In this document: positions 1-8,010 of the stretch, piece by piece | Numbering within the stretch: the first letter of the stretch is position 1 | How the letters are laid out: every line of letters starts with the position of its first letter | Assembly (NCBI RefSeq): GCF_023716565.1 | Contig: NZ_CP071849.1 | Span: 1,302,001-1,366,000, forward strand | DNA from: Vibrio sp. SCSIO 43136 | Lineage (GTDB): Bacteria; Pseudomonadota; Gammaproteobacteria; Enterobacterales; Vibrionaceae | Reading direction: 5' to 3' | DNA length: 64,000 bases | Notes under the pieces: generated by a model | What the model was told of the DNA's origin: nothing | The model's database searches: none | Seen by the model: only the letters and a program-made list of their open reading frames with translations | Translations under genes and position numbers: made by a program

Positions 1-1112
1 GTTTTGCCATCTGGTGTATCACGGAAACCATCGTTGTTGCGGTCAACAATGCCAGCCTCATCAAGCAGTGCTTTGGCTTTCTCAGGGTCGTACGCCGTTA
101 GACCTTTGTACTTAGCTGAGATGTCTTGGTTGATAGAGGTTTTGTAAAGCTCACCAATACCACCAGCGTTAAAGTTGGCTGTTGGGTAGCCGTACGCTGC
201 GATATCGACGATTGCATCGCGATCGAGTGCCATCGACAGTGCTTGGCGCACGCGTAAATCATCAAATGGCGCTTCTTTGGTGTTCACATATAGGTGAATG
301 GCATCGTTAGCTGGGTACCAGAAGTGATTATTTTTCGGATCAGCACCAACAAAAGTGTTTTCAACATCTGCGATGAAGTTTGAACCCCAATCGATCTCGC
401 CTTTGATCAATGCTGGCTGTAGCTGAGAGTTGTCGTTGTATGAACGCAAAGTCACACAATCTAGGTAAGGGCGACCTTCTAGGTAATAATTTGGGTTACG
501 ACAAAGCTCCATTTGTTGAGGCTTGAGGTAGCTCACTGTGGTCATTGGGCCGCTACCCACAGGATTCGGGTTAGTAAATGTGTTCAGGTCTTTTGCTTTA
601 GACCAAATGTGCTTAGGTACAATATGGTAACGCTCTAGATTCCAAACAAAAGTTGAATCCGCTTCGTTAAGTGAGAATTCGATAGTGCGATCATCTGTCG
701 CAGTGATTGACGCAAGATTCTTACCTGACCAAATCCCCTTTTGGTCAAATGCAGGGTAATCACGCGTTAGTTCAAAACTGTACACCACATCTTCTGCGGT
801 AAGTTTCGAGCCATCAGACCATTTCAAGTTTGGTTTCAGCTTTACCGTGATAGTTTTCAAATCATCGGAGTAACTTGCTGACTCCGCTAAACGGTAGTTA
901 GTGTCGCCAGTCATATTGTTGAACACCATCAAAGGTTCAAACATGATGCCATGTAGCAAATCTTTCGTAGTGTATGGGTTAAAGTTCTCTACAAAACCAG
1001 TATTGATGATAGGTACATTAAGCTTTCCCCCCTGCTTAATTGTCTCTGCATTGACGCCAGCAGCGACGGCAGCAGCGCAAAAGGCAAGGGTAAGTTTTGC
1101 TTTGTTATTCAT
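1..1112 (-). CDS. ABC transporter solute-binding protein, family 5 (partial, N-terminal part)
   Basis: About 370 codons read leftward from the ATG at 1112 and run off the window, so the C-terminus is missing. The protein starts with a signal peptide (MNNKAKLTLAFCAAAVAAGVNA, cut before ETIKQGG). It continues with the SBP_bac_5 layout: GGKLNVP near the start, a YTTKDLLHGIMFEPL segment, TVKLKPNLKWSDGSKLTAEDV, and an HLYVNTKEAPFDDLRVRQA block typical of oligopeptide/oligosaccharide-binding proteins. It should deliver its ligand to an ABC permease outside the window. Members bind peptides or, in several bacteria, beta-linked oligosaccharides. A LacI-type operator just upstream favours a carbohydrate ligand, but that is inference. 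Confidence 0.88.
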   Translation of the reverse strand, partial: MNNKAKLTLAFCAAAVAAGVNAETIKQGGKLNVPIINTGFVENFNPYTTKDLLHGIMFEPLMVFNNMTGDTNYRLAESASYSDDLKTITVKLKPNLKWSDGSKLTAEDVVYSFELTRDYPAFDQKGIWSGKNLASITATDDRTIEFSLNEADSTFVWNLERYHIVPKHIWSKAKDLNTFTNPNPVGSGPMTTVSYLKPQQMELCRNPNYYLEGRPYLDCVTLRSYNDNSQLQPALIKGEIDWGSNFIADVENTFVGADPKNNHFWYPANDAIHLYVNTKEAPFDDLRVRQALSMALDRDAIVDIAAYGYPTANFNAGGIGELYKTSINQDISAKYKGLTAYDPEKAKALLDEAGIVDRNNDGFRDTPDGK

Positions 1113-1211
1113 CACGTTGTCCTTAATTTTTATGGTTGTAACCCCTAAGTAGCAAACAACTCTTTTGCTACCTCTTTTTTTAAAGTGCGCTAACTTCCGA
1201 CAGTAAACCCA

Positions 1212-1231
1212 AAAAGAAAGCGCTTTCTTTT
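1212..1231. promoter_or_regulatory. LacI-type operator, perfect 20-bp palindrome
   Basis: The arms are AAAAGAAAGC and GCTTTCTTTT with no spacer. An even palindrome with a central CG is the usual form for LacI/GalR-family sugar repressors. It lies about 100 bp upstream of the solute-binding protein start at 1112. The cognate repressor is not in the window. Confidence 0.6.
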
Positions 1232-1479
1232 GGTTTGGATACTAGGCGGTAAAATCCCGTCAATCAATCTAGATTTATATAAAAAGATAAAGTGATCACA
1301 AACATACATCTTCACATTCAAAAAACAAACATAAAAACTTAAAAATCAATTACTTAACAAACAAAATAAAGATTAACATCACTCATCACCCCAGGATTAA
1401 ACTTATATTTTTCAATGACTTATGAAATAGAAGGCTTTGGTGCTTTTTTGAGTACGATCACAAGATTAACTCCCGACCA

Positions 1480-1495
1480 AAGAAAGCACTTTCTT
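1480..1495. promoter_or_regulatory. Second LacI-type operator (near-perfect)
   Basis: The arms AAGAAAG and CTTTCTT flank a central CA. It is the same motif as the 20-bp palindrome at 1212-1231 with one change (CA for CG at the centre). It sits about 50 bp before the gene at 1548, so the divergent genes are probably controlled by the same repressor. Confidence 0.5.
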
Positions 1496-1547
1496 AAATA
1501 ATCGTAGGAATGCATATTTGCACCATAAAATTTGAGGATACAGACCA

Positions 1548-2276
1548 ATGAACCACTCAATTAAGTTCTGGAATGGCAATAAAAGTCCAATCAGACAACA
1601 TCATGAGCTGGAGCTTACTCAAGCGCTGCTAGGTAAGCACTACACTATTATTGAAGATAAAACCGACTACTCCAGTGCCAAGCAAGAAGGTGAAATTTTT
1701 CTCAATGGTGCAGACTTGCTGGTCACAGTGAAAGGCAACACCAAATTTCACGGTTATGACCATATCGTGCTTGATCAGCCTCTAGCGCAAGGTATCTTAG
1801 GGAAACGACTGCTCGTTGCGACACAAGAAAAGAGTATGCACCTAAGTCAACTCACCCACCTTGATCAGCTTAAAGCGTTTCGCTCGGGCATTCCTGCAAC
1901 TTGGGCCGATGCCGATCTCTTTCGCCACAATGGCTGCAAAGTCGTGGAGCAAGGCAGTTTAGAAACCATGTTCCAAGACTTAGTTAATGATGAATGTGAC
2001 TACTTCGCACTCGGTGCCAACGAAGTACAATCGCTGCTTAAACAATATGCTAGTCATAAGCAAGAGCTGGCTATAGTACCTAACGTAATGCTGCGTTATC
2101 CAATGAACTTGGTGTATTACATTCATCCAGAACAGGGGGAGATCGCTAACCAGTTAAGCCAATCAGTTAATCAAGAGGTCATTACTTCCATATACAACAA
2201 ACACTACGGCGACATCGAAAAATCACTGGGACTTTCAGCACGTTACACAATAGTTATGGAGAACCCTAACCAATAG
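1548..2276 (+). CDS. Periplasmic-binding-fold-like protein without signal peptide, function unknown
   Basis: This is a 242-residue protein starting at an ATG preceded by TTGAGGA. It begins MNHSIKFWNGNKSP and lacks any hydrophobic leader, so it appears cytoplasmic. The order of elements (LTQALLG, an allowed LDQPLAQGILGKRLL strand-loop, FRSGIPATWADADLFRHNG, then LVNDECDYFALGANEV) resembles type-2 periplasmic binding proteins of the amino-acid/transferrin fold. Without export it could be a ligand sensor or a degenerate binding protein. It shares a LacI-type operator region with the divergent family-5 solute-binding protein. The role is not recognised. Confidence 0.6.
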   Translation: MNHSIKFWNGNKSPIRQHHELELTQALLGKHYTIIEDKTDYSSAKQEGEIFLNGADLLVTVKGNTKFHGYDHIVLDQPLAQGILGKRLLVATQEKSMHLSQLTHLDQLKAFRSGIPATWADADLFRHNGCKVVEQGSLETMFQDLVNDECDYFALGANEVQSLLKQYASHKQELAIVPNVMLRYPMNLVYYIHPEQGEIANQLSQSVNQEVITSIYNKHYGDIEKSLGLSARYTIVMENPNQ

Positions 2277-2454
2277 CTCGAAGAACTTTTGAAGCACAAT
2301 AGTGAGCTGTCTGACAAATAAGAGGCGATTACACTTAGTCAATATATCGGCAGCAAGTAATTTACATGAATATATTACCCCGTTAGTATGACCTTCAGAA
2401 ATGGTTTATAAATCACGTCCCTAAGTGGTTTCATACTCAAATAAGGTACCTAAC

Positions 2455-3135
2455 ATGAATAAGCTCCCTATCACCTTACCACTACTCGCATCTCTCGCCT
2501 TTCCTGTGTTAGCCGACGAAGTAAACTATGGTGACCCAACCGCTTCGTACACAGGGCTTGGTTTAAGCCGCACCAGTGATAAAACGCAATTCAACGCCAT
2601 TTACGGATTAGGTACCCATATTTTTACCGCTGACATTACGGTGTTAGATGACAAAGATCCGGTGACCGATGGTCAAGTGTCAGCACGTGGCCGTTACTTC
2701 TACCTTTCGGATGGCTTAGGGTACTCGTTAGATATCATTGGTGACAATGTCAGTATTGGGGCAATTGCCGGTCTGATGTACAAGATGCAAGTGACTAAGA
2801 ACATCTTAGTGTTTCCAATGGCTGGCATTGGTTATGGCGCAGCAGAACTTTCACTAGATAAACCTAGCGTATCCGAAGATAGCATGATGAACCAGTTTGG
2901 TATCTACGGTATGTATGCGTTCGACAGTGGTAACTGGGTCTACGCCAACCCAAAAACCACTTACATTAATGACTTCAAAACCCGCTACAACGAGTTAGAA
3001 ATTGGTGGTGGTGTGATGATTATGCCGCAGGCTAGTTTAGGTGTGAAAATAGAGCAAATCCTAAACTTTGATTCTGTTGGGGTCGAAAGTGGTGATGCTA
3101 CCCAAGTATGGGTTAATGCGAATTACTACTTCTAA
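2455..3135 (+). CDS. Outer-membrane beta-barrel-like exported protein
   Basis: The start was set at the ATG at 2455, where a typical signal peptide begins (MNKLPITLPLLASLAFPVLA, cut before DEVNYG) and ATAAGG precedes it. A GTG 30 bp upstream would put ten extra residues before the leader. The mature part of about 205 residues is rich in Gly, Tyr and alternating polar/hydrophobic stretches and ends YYF, the aromatic C-terminus expected for outer-membrane barrels. No specific family was recognised. It is convergent with the BamA-type barrel gene at 3182-4303, and the two share a terminator. Confidence 0.7.
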   Translation: MNKLPITLPLLASLAFPVLADEVNYGDPTASYTGLGLSRTSDKTQFNAIYGLGTHIFTADITVLDDKDPVTDGQVSARGRYFYLSDGLGYSLDIIGDNVSIGAIAGLMYKMQVTKNILVFPMAGIGYGAAELSLDKPSVSEDSMMNQFGIYGMYAFDSGNWVYANPKTTYINDFKTRYNELEIGGGVMIMPQASLGVKIEQILNFDSVGVESGDATQVWVNANYYF

Positions 3136-3156
3136 ACTGCTATTCCAAGAGCTAAA

Positions 3157-3180
3157 AAGGCCACAAAAAGTGGCCTTATT
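3157..3180. terminator. Bidirectional terminator between convergent barrel genes
   Basis: AAGGCCAC (3157-3164) pairs with GTGGCCTT (3170-3177) across an AAAAA loop. There are A residues on the left and a TTATT run on the right, so it can serve both convergent genes. Confidence 0.75.
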
Positions 3181-3181
3181 C

Positions 3182-4303
3182 TTAGAACGCTTCACCGAAG
3201 CGGATGTAGTAATTTGATTCTCCACCTTTAGTAATGGCGTAATCAAAACCTATGCTAAAGCGCTCGGTTGGCTCCATCATGTATCGCACACCAATACCGC
3301 CTGCAGGAATCCACTCAGATGCCGCTTTCTGTTTTGCATCAAACTGTGTTTCTACGTACGCCGCACCAGCAAATGCGACCCCTGTCCATTTCTCATCGAT
3401 TGCGTGACGGTACTCAGCTTCAAGTTGATACACTGACGTACCGCGGCTTTTATTCCAATCGATGCCACGAAGCTCTGGCGTGACCATTTCATAACTTGGC
3501 ACACTGCCAAGTAAGTGAGCGGTCATGGCTTTGTAGGCGAACACATCTTTATCTGCTACAGGGATAAATTGGCTAAACTCAGCATCTACACGATGATACG
3601 GTTTACCCGTTTCACGAGCTTCATAGTGCATAGAGCTAATTTCAGTCATATAACCTTCGCGAGCACTCATCATATTGTCACGCTTGTCATAGCTTAAAAT
3701 TAAGCCTAAAGCACTATTGGTGCCGCTCATTGCTTCTTCAAATCTGGCTCTGTCTTGTTCGGTGTAGTGCTTATCATTCTTTGTCACAGCATTACCACCA
3801 CTCCACATGCCTTGAACACCAAAGTACAAGTTTTCGATCAGGCGTTTTTTCAAGTTACCGTAGAAAAACTTGGCGTTATTGGTGTATCTCAGTGGTTTCT
3901 TGGCCGCTGCGCCAGCATGGCCATAATGCGTCAGGTTTAAGCCGATATAACCTAGGTAAGCAGCGCCTCGCCATTCGTCAAAAGCTGAATTGTGCTCGTG
4001 CCCGACAACGGCAACACCACTGTTAGTGTCTGTCCATTGCCCATAAGCAAAAGAAGTTGAAGGGTTTGTCGCACCTTCCGCCCTGTCGTGTATATACAGT
4101 GCAGTTAAGCCAATTCCTCTACCCAATGCAGGGTCAGTAATAGGTTGAGGTAAGACGGCAAACTTTGTTCCCCAAAGACTTTGCGTTTCTTCAACTTTTT
4201 GGTCAAGGTTGTGTTGTTCATCAGATTCAGGATTTGCAGCGCTGGCATAAACTGACGTTGTAACTATTAACGGTACAACAAGAGGGGTAATGTATTTCAT
4301 CAA
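3182..4303 (-). CDS. BamA/TamA-family outer-membrane barrel protein (no POTRA)
   Basis: The protein has 373 residues with a leader ending near TSVYASA. There is no room for POTRA domains. Residues about 45-373 look like the bacterial surface antigen barrel: the conserved entry LPQPITDPALGRGIGLTALY, an LGLILSYDKRDNMMSAREGYMTEI block (the usual 'DTRD...P..G' region of the family), a W-PAGGIGVRYMM strand, and a closing YYIRFGEAF with terminal Phe. Family members of this short type are outer-membrane proteins of unclear role, sometimes lipid- or surface-assembly linked. Confidence 0.75.
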   Translation of the reverse strand: MMKYITPLVVPLIVTTSVYASAANPESDEQHNLDQKVEETQSLWGTKFAVLPQPITDPALGRGIGLTALYIHDRAEGATNPSTSFAYGQWTDTNSGVAVVGHEHNSAFDEWRGAAYLGYIGLNLTHYGHAGAAAKKPLRYTNNAKFFYGNLKKRLIENLYFGVQGMWSGGNAVTKNDKHYTEQDRARFEEAMSGTNSALGLILSYDKRDNMMSAREGYMTEISSMHYEARETGKPYHRVDAEFSQFIPVADKDVFAYKAMTAHLLGSVPSYEMVTPELRGIDWNKSRGTSVYQLEAEYRHAIDEKWTGVAFAGAAYVETQFDAKQKAASEWIPAGGIGVRYMMEPTERFSIGFDYAITKGGESNYYIRFGEAF

Positions 4304-4572
4304 GGAAAAACCTAATTAGCATTGACACATTGCACCGTATTTTCAGCTCACCACGAAAAGAGTCTTCGTAGCAGCTAAGCGTCTTTCCATTGAAATATTT
4401 GAGTAATCCGTGCTGAACAAGGTGAAATGTATTACATAAAACAAGGCGGAGATAGTAGTGACTTGCCCATCTAGCGTCAAGATAGGTTCTATCCACTATT
4501 GAGATAACTCATAACTAGGCAGTCTTTGTACTGACTGGCATAGCTAAGTAAGGTAAGGCTTCAATAAAAGGA

Positions 4573-5433
4573 ATGATTTTGAAGCTGTTACTTACCACAT
4601 TACTTGCCCTAATTGCTTTTGCAGCCAACTCCTTGCTCGCTCGTGTCGCTCTAGCGGAGCAGGCCATCGATGCGTCTAGCTATACATTAATCCGCCTTGG
4701 GTCAGGAGCACTGTTTTTGGCACTGTTTGTTGCGATAAAACTTAGACTCAACCCAATCGCTAGCTTCTCACGTTTATCGCTGAGCGCAGGTTTTGCACTT
4801 CTTGCCTACGCCCTACTTTTCTCATTTGCTTATTTAGAGCTTTCTACTGGCACAGGAGCATTGTTGCTGTTTGGTGCAGTGCAGCTCACTCTGGTACTGA
4901 TGCACGTTATCACAGGTAATAAACTGCATCGCAACCAATGGGTAGGACTAACCGCCGCTATCATGGGCTTTGTCGTTTTGATGCTGCCCAATGCCCAACA
5001 GCCAGATCTGCTCGCTGCAATGTTGATGATAGTCTCGGGCATCGCTTGGGCGGTATTTACTATGCTAGGGAAAAAACTCGCAGCCAACGATGTAAGCCCG
5101 GTTTTGTCCATCACACATGGTTTCATTATTGCAGCCGTTTTGAGCCTAGCCGCTTTGCCGTTGATAGACTGGACGCACGCAGCCAAACCTAGCGGTGTTG
5201 GTTACGCCATTATTTCTGGAGTATTGGCTTCTGGAGCGGGTTACGTTATCTGGTATCAAGTTTTGGCCAAACTATCATTATTGCAAGCTGCCGTGAGCCA
5301 ATTAATGGTACCAGTGATTGCATTTGCAATGGGTGTTGGTCTGTTGGACGAGCAGTTAGCGGTTCAAAGCGTTGTCGCTTCTTTAGTTATCCTAACGGGT
5401 ATTGCATTGGTGGTCACGACCAAGCAAAAGTGA
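4573..5433 (+). CDS. DMT/EamA-family transporter
   Basis: A polytopic inner-membrane protein of 286 residues with about ten hydrophobic segments in two EamA repeats. The first starts at LTTLLALIAFAANSLLARVAL and the second around LAAMLMIVSGIAWAVFTMLGKKL. Members export amino acids, nucleotides or drugs; the substrate here cannot be told. Start choice is uncertain. The ATG at 4573 directly abuts an AAAAGGA Shine-Dalgarno with no spacing, whereas a TTG at 4579 (giving KLLLTTLLALIAF) would have an ideal 6-nt spacing. Confidence 0.85.
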   Translation: MILKLLLTTLLALIAFAANSLLARVALAEQAIDASSYTLIRLGSGALFLALFVAIKLRLNPIASFSRLSLSAGFALLAYALLFSFAYLELSTGTGALLLFGAVQLTLVLMHVITGNKLHRNQWVGLTAAIMGFVVLMLPNAQQPDLLAAMLMIVSGIAWAVFTMLGKKLAANDVSPVLSITHGFIIAAVLSLAALPLIDWTHAAKPSGVGYAIISGVLASGAGYVIWYQVLAKLSLLQAAVSQLMVPVIAFAMGVGLLDEQLAVQSVVASLVILTGIALVVTTKQK

Positions 5434-5748
5434 TTTGGGCATGACAAAACGTAGGTTTAACACTAACTTCAAGTCAAATAAAAATATTGCGGGTACGTGA
5501 TGTGGGTTATATAACGACTGAGGCTAATTACCAATTAATAGCTATACAAAAACACATTGCCCACCACCTGACGAAATACCTTTATTGCACAAGATTAGAT
5601 TTAGAACAGGTTTTGTGGACATATGTGCCCTGCAATACGAGATACCTTTCACATCCCCCTAAATCGAGTCTTTTTGACCTTAGTTTGGTTTGCTAGCTTG
5701 AATTTGTCATTTCCAACATGACAAAAAAATAAAAAGGGGATCTAAGTT
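5434..5748. other. Gene-free stretch of about 315 bp
   Basis: It lies between the EamA transporter and the small membrane protein at 5749. A 69-codon open frame at 5487-5696 has no ribosome binding site and no protein-like composition. No terminator hairpin or recognisable operator was seen. Confidence 0.4.
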
Positions 5749-6021
5749 ATGTCTAAGAAATTTTTTGGTTATATTATTTTAGCAATTGGTATTGTTGCTG
5801 CTGCAATCGGTGGTTTTGGGATTAGTGAAATTTACGCAAATGAAACGTCATTGTTGGCATTGCCAAATGTCAATGGTCAGCAAATCAATGGGATTGAACA
5901 CCTTATCGATCAAGCCAAAGCACAGGCAGCGATGCTTCTATTCGGTGGTGTAGCATTAGTATTCGCAGGGGCCTTCTTTGCAAAGCGAGCCGCTGTTTGG
6001 GGACAACCAGTTCAAAACTGA
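5749..6021 (+). CDS. Small two-helix membrane protein, hypothetical
   Basis: A 90-residue protein with a good ribosome binding site (AAAAGGGG, about 8 nt before the ATG). The first transmembrane helix is at about residues 5-25 (FGYIILAIGIVAAAIGGFGI). A periplasmic-looking loop with NVNGQQINGIEHLIDQAKA follows, then a second helix at about 60-78 (AAMLLFGGVALVFAGAFFA). It is monocistronic and ends in a clear terminator. The family was not recognised. Confidence 0.6.
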   Translation: MSKKFFGYIILAIGIVAAAIGGFGISEIYANETSLLALPNVNGQQINGIEHLIDQAKAQAAMLLFGGVALVFAGAFFAKRAAVWGQPVQN

Positions 6022-6323
6022 ACTAAAAACAGTATAGAAAAACAGATGGAGCTGTGAGCAAGTTTGCTGGCAGCTTTTTATACTACTGCAACAAATCTTT
6101 CCTCTCATAATGAAATAGAATTTTATTAAGCAACCCTACACATAAACGTTATACGCACATATGCATAAAACCACTTTCCTTATATCTCCCTTTCCGCTTT
6201 TTACTATTAAATTTCAGTGAAGATTGACATTAAATACCTAATGCGTAAAAAATAGAGTCGCTAATCAAAAATTGAACGACTCTCATGTTTATATCAAGCT
6301 TTACTTTCCAAAAATTATGGAAT
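6022..6323. other. Gene-free stretch of about 300 bp
   Basis: Apart from the terminator near its left end (6050-6079), this A/T-rich stretch between convergent genes shows no ORF, repeat or operator that could be supported. Confidence 0.4.
6050..6079 (+). terminator. Rho-independent terminator of the small membrane protein gene
   Basis: AGCTG..AGCAA pairs with TTGCT..CAGCT (imperfect at TG/GG) around a short GT loop and is followed by TTTTTA. Confidence 0.65.
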
Positions 6324-6797
6324 CTAGCTTATTTCTTCAATATCAATACGGTCCATCGGGCGATCCAGCGCAGCTTTATATTCCACCAGCGCCGCTACAG
6401 GCATCACAGATACCTCGACACCTAGATAATTGCGCTGTTCGCTGCTTCCAAAATCAATCTCAAGCGGTAGCCATTGGCGAGTTTGTCGATGAAAGATTCG
6501 AGTGCCCGGAGCAAGACCAATTTCGATTTTCTGCTCAGAGTAAATCAGTTGGCAATACTCCACATCCCAGCCAGCTTCTAGGCTATGGCGCATCGGTTTC
6601 GACAAATAAGGCGTTATCACCCCAGCTATTTTCTGGTAGTCATCTCGGTGGATATAGAGATCAATGTCTTCCACTGGACGCTCACCTCCATGGATACTGG
6701 CTGCTGTGCCGCCAACAATCTGATACGGTACTTGGCTGTCATTGAGTAGTTCCACTAACCAAGTCAGAGCTAATTTAAGATTTGTGTTTGTATCCAA
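6324..6797 (-). CDS. Nucleotidyltransferase-fold protein
   Basis: The polymerase-beta-like nucleotidyltransferase signature is clear: VPYQIVGGTAASIHGGERP followed by VEDIDLYIHRDDY, giving the GG/S...D-x-D catalytic pattern. The protein resembles small minimal nucleotidyltransferases of the AbiEii/MazG-related type; the substrate is unknown. I favour a TTG start at 6797 (157 residues, beginning LDTNTNLKLAL). It follows GGAGAAGTAAG and lies 1 nt after the stop of the ASCH gene, and homologues usually begin at this helix. An upstream ATG at 6836 would overlap the ASCH gene by 38 bp and add 13 residues. Confidence 0.7.
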   Translation of the reverse strand: MDTNTNLKLALTWLVELLNDSQVPYQIVGGTAASIHGGERPVEDIDLYIHRDDYQKIAGVITPYLSKPMRHSLEAGWDVEYCQLIYSEQKIEIGLAPGTRIFHRQTRQWLPLEIDFGSSEQRNYLGVEVSVMPVAALVEYKAALDRPMDRIDIEEIS

Positions 6798-6798
6798 C

Positions 6799-7272
6799 TT
6801 ACTTCTCCAACGGATAAACTTTTTCAAAGCGCTCAAGCACCAGCTCAGAGCTCAAATTAAAATCTGCGCCAATCTCCTTCGCATACTGGGTAAAAAATTC
6901 GATATGCGCTTGTCGCCACCACTCATAAGTGCCATCACCCTCACCTTCTGCTTGCGCAAACTCTTCACTTACTTCATCAAAAGGACATTGGGTTACTTCG
7001 GTCAAACGAATTACACACACTGGATTTTCATCCCAATCCAACACCACGGTCAGTCGCCCTACTTGCGGAAATGGTTCATTTTCAACCGTATAAGCTGCTT
7101 TTAAACTGCATGATGCGGTTTTAATTCCTTGGTCTACCAAGCGTGCGCACTCATTGGCGTTGTACTCATCGGCACAATAGTATTCGGCGATGGTATCCGG
7201 GATTTTCTCTAACTCTTGTGGCGAAAGCGTCGATAAATAGCGATCAAGATAGGCCTGATGGTGAGGTTTCAT
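6799..7272 (-). CDS. ASCH-domain protein
   Basis: A 157-residue cytoplasmic protein matching the ASCH (ASC-1 homology) family. Key stretches are ECARLVDQGIKTASCSL, the EPFPQVGRLTVVLDWDENPVC strand pair, and VIRLTEVTQCPFDEV, followed by AQAEGEGDGTYEWWRQAH. ASCH domains are small beta-barrels related to PUA and are linked to RNA or modified-nucleoside handling; some are amidohydrolases on N4-acetylcytidine. It is transcribed with the downstream nucleotidyltransferase gene. Confidence 0.85.
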   Translation of the reverse strand: MKPHHQAYLDRYLSTLSPQELEKIPDTIAEYYCADEYNANECARLVDQGIKTASCSLKAAYTVENEPFPQVGRLTVVLDWDENPVCVIRLTEVTQCPFDEVSEEFAQAEGEGDGTYEWWRQAHIEFFTQYAKEIGADFNLSSELVLERFEKVYPLEK

Positions 7273-7457
7273 AGTCGTCCTTGAGAAATTAATCTATTCA
7301 AAAGATTCTTCTATACGATACAGAACTTTCGCCCAAGTTTCTTCCACCAAAATACCGATTTATATGCCAATTAGTATCGATTTTAGGTATATCACCATGC
7401 TGAGTTATTCACTATCGCTGACATAACAAAGGTTAAAAACCGAGGTTGATTTATCTG

Positions 7458-7495
7458 TTTACACTTTACCTGTTGACGAATCGGTAAAGTGTAAA
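7458..7495. promoter_or_regulatory. 13-bp perfect inverted repeat upstream of feo
   Basis: TTTACACTTTACC (7458-7470) and GGTAAAGTGTAAA (7483-7495) are exact reverse complements separated by 12 nt. There is no T-run after it, so an operator is more likely than a terminator. The right arm directly abuts the FNR-like box. The binding protein is unknown. Confidence 0.5.
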
Positions 7496-7509
7496 TTGAC
7501 CTAAATCAA
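7496..7509. promoter_or_regulatory. FNR-like box upstream of feoA
   Basis: TTGACCTAAATCAA matches the FNR consensus TTGAT-N4-ATCAA at 9 of 10 positions. Anaerobic activation of a ferrous iron transporter makes sense, since Fe(II) dominates without oxygen. Confidence 0.55.
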
Positions 7510-7591
7510 CAAAGTATCATTTCCCGAATCAAGAACAATCCGATCTATTGAGGTCACCTAATCTTTACTCTATTGTGTGACCTTACAAGAG

Positions 7592-7606
7592 TGATAACAA
7601 TTCGCA
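7592..7606. promoter_or_regulatory. Fur-like box upstream of feoA
   Basis: TGATAACAATTCGCA matches 11 of 14 positions of the 7-1-7 Fur consensus (TGATAAT-N-ATTATCA). It lies about 60 bp before the feoA start, where iron-dependent repression would be expected. Confidence 0.4.
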
Positions 7607-7663
7607 TTTCTATGCAACGTTCGTCACTAACGATTTAGTCAACGTTAGAGAATCAGCTTAACT

Positions 7664-7957
7664 ATGGCATTTTTCAACCCGCTATTAAGCAAAGCGATGA
7701 GCTTTACCCAAAGCAGTAGTAATTCAGAGGCCTGCGACAAGAGCAGTCTCTTACACGCTGAGTTGAATAAAGAGTACGAGATCAAAGAGATTATCCAAGA
7801 AGATGATCAAATGGTGTCGTTCCTGTCAACTCTGGGCTGCTTTCAGGGTGAGTCTATCATTCTCAAGTCTGTATTATCCGGCACGTATGTCATCAGTGTT
7901 AAAGACGCTAAATACAGCATCGACTCAGATCTCGCAAAAATGATCCTGTTGGTTTAA
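7664..7957 (+). CDS. feoA: Ferrous iron transport protein A
   Basis: A 97-residue protein with a short variable N-terminal segment and a C-terminal SH3-like FeoA domain (about residues 30-97): LNKEYEIKEIIQEDDQMVSFLSTLGCFQGESIILKS, ending in the DSDLAKMILLV strand typical of FeoA. FeoA is cytosolic and supports FeoB-dependent Fe(II) import. It is the first gene of the feo operon, 53 bp before feoB, under a promoter with FNR-like and Fur-like sites. The N-terminal extension with two Ser-rich stretches is longer than in short FeoA proteins of about 75 residues. Confidence 0.85.
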   Translation: MAFFNPLLSKAMSFTQSSSNSEACDKSSLLHAELNKEYEIKEIIQEDDQMVSFLSTLGCFQGESIILKSVLSGTYVISVKDAKYSIDSDLAKMILLV

Positions 7958-8010
7958 ATCAGCAGCATGCGTTTGGTTGGCACCATCACGGAAAAGAATT
8001 AGGTGAAATT

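Larger units (their letters stand above)
1113..1547. other. Divergent intergenic region with two operators
   Basis: This 435-bp gene-free stretch separates the leftward solute-binding protein gene from the rightward gene at 1548. It is A/T-rich in the middle (about 1260-1420) and holds the two LacI-type palindromes annotated separately, each nearer one of the divergent genes. No small ORF with a ribosome binding site was seen. Confidence 0.6.
7273..7663. other. feo promoter region
   Basis: This 391-bp stretch between the leftward ASCH gene and rightward feoA holds, in order, a 13-bp inverted repeat, an FNR-like box touching it, and a Fur-like box nearer feoA. All are annotated separately. 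No ORF of note. Confidence 0.55.

Noticed and set aside
901..1152. 83-codon ORF on the plus strand
   Set aside because: It lies antisense to the signal peptide and early codons of the family-5 binding protein, with no ribosome binding site.
3730..4026. 98-codon plus-strand ORF and overlapping shorter ones
   Set aside because: Antisense shadows of the BamA-family barrel gene, with unlikely amino-acid composition.
4227..4496. 89-codon minus-strand ORF overlapping the start of the barrel gene
   Set aside because: It overlaps the signal peptide in another frame and has a Cys/Arg-rich random composition.
5487..5696. 69-codon plus-strand ORF in a gap
   Set aside because: No Shine-Dalgarno and no protein-like features; the gap is better left empty.
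6272..6745. 157-codon plus-strand ORF
   Set aside because: Antisense to the nucleotidyltransferase, which has clear catalytic motifs.
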